Below, piece by piece: positions 5,075 through 7,139 of a DNA stretch of 7,139 nucleotides (position 1 is its first letter; the number at the start of each line of letters is the position of its first letter). A model generated the notes under the pieces. The model saw only the letters and a program-made list of their open reading frames with translations. It was not told the DNA's origin and searched no databases. This DNA is from Candidatus Brevibacterium intestinigallinarum (GTDB lineage: Bacteria; Actinomycetota; Actinomycetes; Actinomycetales; Brevibacteriaceae). The stretch lies in assembly GCA_019117325.1 (NCBI GenBank), contig DWZY01000017.1, forward strand, positions 1 through 7,139, given 5' to 3'. The position numbers and the translations under genes are program-made.

Positions 5075-6583
5075 TCACCCCCGCAGCTGGCGCTTGAGGA
5101 TCTTGCCCGAGGTGTTCTTGGGCAGCTCCTCGACGAAGTGGACCGACTTGGGGACCTTGAACGGTGCCAGGCGGCCGCGCACGTGCTCGACGATCGCGGT
5201 CTCGTCGATCTCGCCCTTGGTGACGACGAATGCGGTGATCGCCTCGATCCACTTCTCGTCGGGCATCCCCACGACCGCCACCTCGGCGACCGCGTTCAGC
5301 TCGAAGATGGCGTCCTCGACCTGTCGGGATGCGACGAGGACGCCGCCTGAGTTGATGACGTCCTTGACGCGATCGACGACCTCGATGAAGCCCTGCTCGT
5401 CCTGGACGACCAGGTCGCCCGAGTGGAACCAGCCGCCGCGGAAGGCCTCCTCCGTGGCCTCGGGCTTGTTCCAGTACCCCTCGCACAGCTGGGGCGAGCG
5501 GTAGAGGATCTCGCCCTGCTGTCCCGGCTCCACGTCGTTCCCGGAGGCGTCCACGACGCGGGTCTCGACGAAGAGTGCGGGTCGACCGGCGGAACCGGGG
5601 TGGTCCGCGTGCTCCTCGGGCCGCAGGACCGTGCAGAGCGGCCCCATCTCGGACTGGCCGAATGCGTTGTAGAAGCCCATCCCGGGCAGTGCCTCCTGCA
5701 GGCGGGCGAGAACCGGCCCCGGCATGATCGACGCGCCGTAATAGCCCTTCCTGAGGCTCGTGAGGTCGCGTGTGGCGAACTCGGGATGGTTGGCGATCGC
5801 GACCCACACGGTGGGTGCCGCGAAGAACGACGTGATGCCGCGCGTCTCGAACAGGTCGAACAGTTGGTCCGGCACCGGTCCGGGCACGATGATGCTGCGG
5901 GCGCCCTGCGCCAGCGCCGGCAGCAGGAACACGTGCATCTGGGCCGAGTGGTACAGCGGCAGGGCGTGGACGAACACGTCCGCGGCCTCGACGTCCAGCG
6001 CGGTGATGCAGCTGATGTAGTGGTGGAGGAGCGCCCGGTGGGTCATGATCGCGCCCTTGGGCGCGGAGGTCGTGCCGGAGGTGTAGAGCAGCTGGGCGAT
6101 ATCCGTGTCCTGGGCGGCGAATTCGCCGTCTCCCTGCGGCTCGACGTTGTCCTCTGCTGCGACGGTGACGAGGTCCTCGAGCGTCCGGACCGGCAGCGTC
6201 GCACCCGTGGGCGTGTCGGTGACCCGCTCAGCGAGGTCAGCATCCGCGAAGACGGCCGCGGCGCCCGAATCGGTCAGGAAGTAGTCGAGCTCCTCGCCGC
6301 GCACCTGGTAGTTGATCGGCACGTGGATGAGGCCGGCCCTCGCACTGGCCAGGAACAGGAGCGCGTAGACGTCCGAGTTCGCGCCGTAGGCGGCGACGCG
6401 GTCACCCGGTGTCAGCCCCAGTGACAGGAGGTGGCGTGCGACAGCGGTGACGGCGGTGTCCCACTGCGCATAGGTCCAGGTGCGGTCCGCGAACTCGACG
6501 GCGACGGCCTCGGGCGTGCGCTGGGCCGACCGGCGGACGAGGTCGGCGATGGTGCTCTGGCGCGGTGCTGTGATGGGTCTCAT
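5075..6583 (-). CDS. AMP-forming acyl-CoA synthetase / fatty-acid-CoA ligase family protein
   Basis: This 502-residue ANL-superfamily enzyme activates a carboxylic acid with ATP to an acyl-AMP and then transfers it to CoA (or another thiol). Core motifs in order are A3 TSGTTSAPKG at 168-177, A5 YNAFGQSE at 305-312, A7 WFHSGDL at 385-391 and A8 DRVKD at 404-408 with NSGG at 411-414. A10 is PKNTSGKILKR at 488-498 with the catalytic Lys494. The A8 loop reads SGGVLVASRQVE where many acyl-CoA synthetases have SGG-NV-P-EVE. I recall this form from some actinobacterial fatty-acid-CoA ligases. The substrate cannot be read from sequence. No carrier-protein domain follows, so it is not an NRPS module. 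The start at 6583 is chosen because homology-like sequence begins there and upstream codons run into the divergent promoter region. No Shine-Dalgarno is seen. Confidence 0.92.
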   Translation of the reverse strand: MRPITAPRQSTIADLVRRSAQRTPEAVAVEFADRTWTYAQWDTAVTAVARHLLSLGLTPGDRVAAYGANSDVYALLFLASARAGLIHVPINYQVRGEELDYFLTDSGAAAVFADADLAERVTDTPTGATLPVRTLEDLVTVAAEDNVEPQGDGEFAAQDTDIAQLLYTSGTTSAPKGAIMTHRALLHHYISCITALDVEAADVFVHALPLYHSAQMHVFLLPALAQGARSIIVPGPVPDQLFDLFETRGITSFFAAPTVWVAIANHPEFATRDLTSLRKGYYGASIMPGPVLARLQEALPGMGFYNAFGQSEMGPLCTVLRPEEHADHPGSAGRPALFVETRVVDASGNDVEPGQQGEILYRSPQLCEGYWNKPEATEEAFRGGWFHSGDLVVQDEQGFIEVVDRVKDVINSGGVLVASRQVEDAIFELNAVAEVAVVGMPDEKWIEAITAFVVTKGEIDETAIVEHVRGRLAPFKVPKSVHFVEELPKNTSGKILKRQLRG

Positions 6584-6590
6584 GAACCGA

Positions 6591-6596
6591 AACGTA
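6591..6596 (-). promoter_or_regulatory. Candidate -10 box for the ligase gene
   Basis: TACGTT on the minus strand fits TANNNT and ends 7 nt before the ATG at 6583, the same spacing as at furA. With no Shine-Dalgarno upstream, a leaderless or near-leaderless transcript is plausible. The -35 region is poor. Confidence 0.35.
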
Positions 6597-6651
6597 TCGA
6601 ACGGACGTGACCTGCGCCACTCCACGGGCAGTGCAGCGAGACGGCCTCGAC

Positions 6652-6657
6652 TACGGT
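6652..6657 (+). promoter_or_regulatory. Candidate -10 box for the Nif3-like gene
   Basis: TACGGT fits TANNNT and occupies exactly -12 to -7 relative to the A of the ATG at 6664, as expected for a leaderless actinobacterial mRNA. GGTGGG just before the ATG is too close to act as a good Shine-Dalgarno. No clear -35 is seen. Confidence 0.35.
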
Positions 6658-6663
6658 GGGTGC

Positions 6664-7139
6664 ATGACGTCCCCCACACTCGCGCAGGTGCGCGCCCTCA
6701 TCGATGACCTGTGGCCGGAGTCCTACGCGGTGTCCTGGGACTCCGTGGGGCTCACGGTCGGCGATCCGACCGCTCCGATCTCCTCGATCCTCCTGGCCGT
6801 CGACCCGATGGACACCGTCATCGCCGAGGCCGAGGAGACGTCCGCTGACCTCCTCCTCACGCACCACCCCCTCCTCCTGCGGGGAGTCACGACGATCGCC
6901 GCGGACACCCTCAAGGGCGGCCAGGTGACCCGGCTGGTGCGGGCCGGCATCGCTCACCTCGCCGCGCACACGAACGCGGACTCCCAGCTGGGCGGCGTCT
7001 CCGACGCACTCCTCGACGTCCTGGACGCCCGCGTTGAGGGCACTCTCTACCCCACGCCCGGCGCCCCGGAGGGAGTGGGCGTCGGGCGCGTCGGGACCGT
7101 GGAGCCCACGACCGTCCGGCAGATCGCCAAGCGCCTGGC
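6664..7139 (+). CDS. Nif3-like dinuclear metal-centre protein (C-terminus beyond window)
   Basis: The frame is open from the ATG at 6664 to the right edge (158 complete codons), so the C-terminus is missing. The N-terminal domain shows the family's hallmarks. These are WDSVGLTVGD at about 25-34, the metal-ligand motif THHPLLLRG at 66-74 with His67 and His68, and HTNAD at 102-106 with the ligand Asp106. Full-length relatives carry further His/Glu ligands near the C-terminus, outside the window. The family is widespread, forms hexamers with two metal ions per subunit, and is sometimes annotated GTP cyclohydrolase I type 2. Its physiological role is not settled. It is divergent from the ligase, with 80 bp between the two starts. 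Confidence 0.93.
   Translation, partial: MTSPTLAQVRALIDDLWPESYAVSWDSVGLTVGDPTAPISSILLAVDPMDTVIAEAEETSADLLLTHHPLLLRGVTTIAADTLKGGQVTRLVRAGIAHLAAHTNADSQLGGVSDALLDVLDARVEGTLYPTPGAPEGVGVGRVGTVEPTTVRQIAKRL

Noticed and set aside
5423..6424. Plus-strand open frame (333 codons) opposite the acyl-CoA ligase
   Set aside because: Antisense shadow of a gene with all ANL motifs intact; composition is Arg/Gly/Val-rich and unlike a real protein.

Overview
This is ordinary-looking chromosomal DNA from a high-GC actinobacterium. Support comes from the strong G/C bias at third codon positions, the actinobacterial FurA-catalase pair, a CCA-encoding tRNA-Val, apparent leaderless starts and the make-up of the surface protein. 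I cannot name the genus. I found no CRISPR array, transposon, integrase or prophage gene.

Layout, left to right. A minus-strand gene for a secreted, very acidic surface protein with tandem Ig-like modules starts at 1298 and runs off the left edge. Its upstream region (1299-1577) holds a candidate promoter and several short direct and inverted repeats that look like regulator sites. A plus-strand tRNA-Val (anticodon UAC) lies at 1578-1654. Next is a plus-strand gene for a tryptophan-rich protein of unknown function. It appears to be broken by a one-base frameshift near 2034-2060 and ends at 2864. A long perfect-class hairpin (2904-2949) separates it from the convergent minus-strand genes. These are a haem catalase (4451-2976) and, directly upstream, a Fur-family regulator (4986-4546). 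Further upstream on the minus strand is an AMP-forming acyl-CoA synthetase/ligase (6583-5075). Divergent from it, a plus-strand Nif3-like metal protein starts at 6664 and runs off the right edge.

How the genes work together. The regulator and catalase form a compact peroxide-defence unit. FurA very probably represses its own promoter and, by cotranscription, the catalase; oxidation or metal loss would relieve this. The regulator has a near-consensus promoter placed so that the transcript starts at, or one base from, its ATG. It also has the Asp typical of peroxide-sensing PerR/FurA proteins rather than the Glu of iron-sensing Fur. The ligase and the Nif3-like gene are divergent neighbours with no evident functional link to the catalase unit.

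I do not see a convincing new multi-gene system. The best second-look items are the frame-disrupted unknown gene with a hairpin at the break, the repeat-rich region ahead of the surface-protein gene, and the leaderless regulator promoter with an AT-rich inverted repeat on its -35 box.
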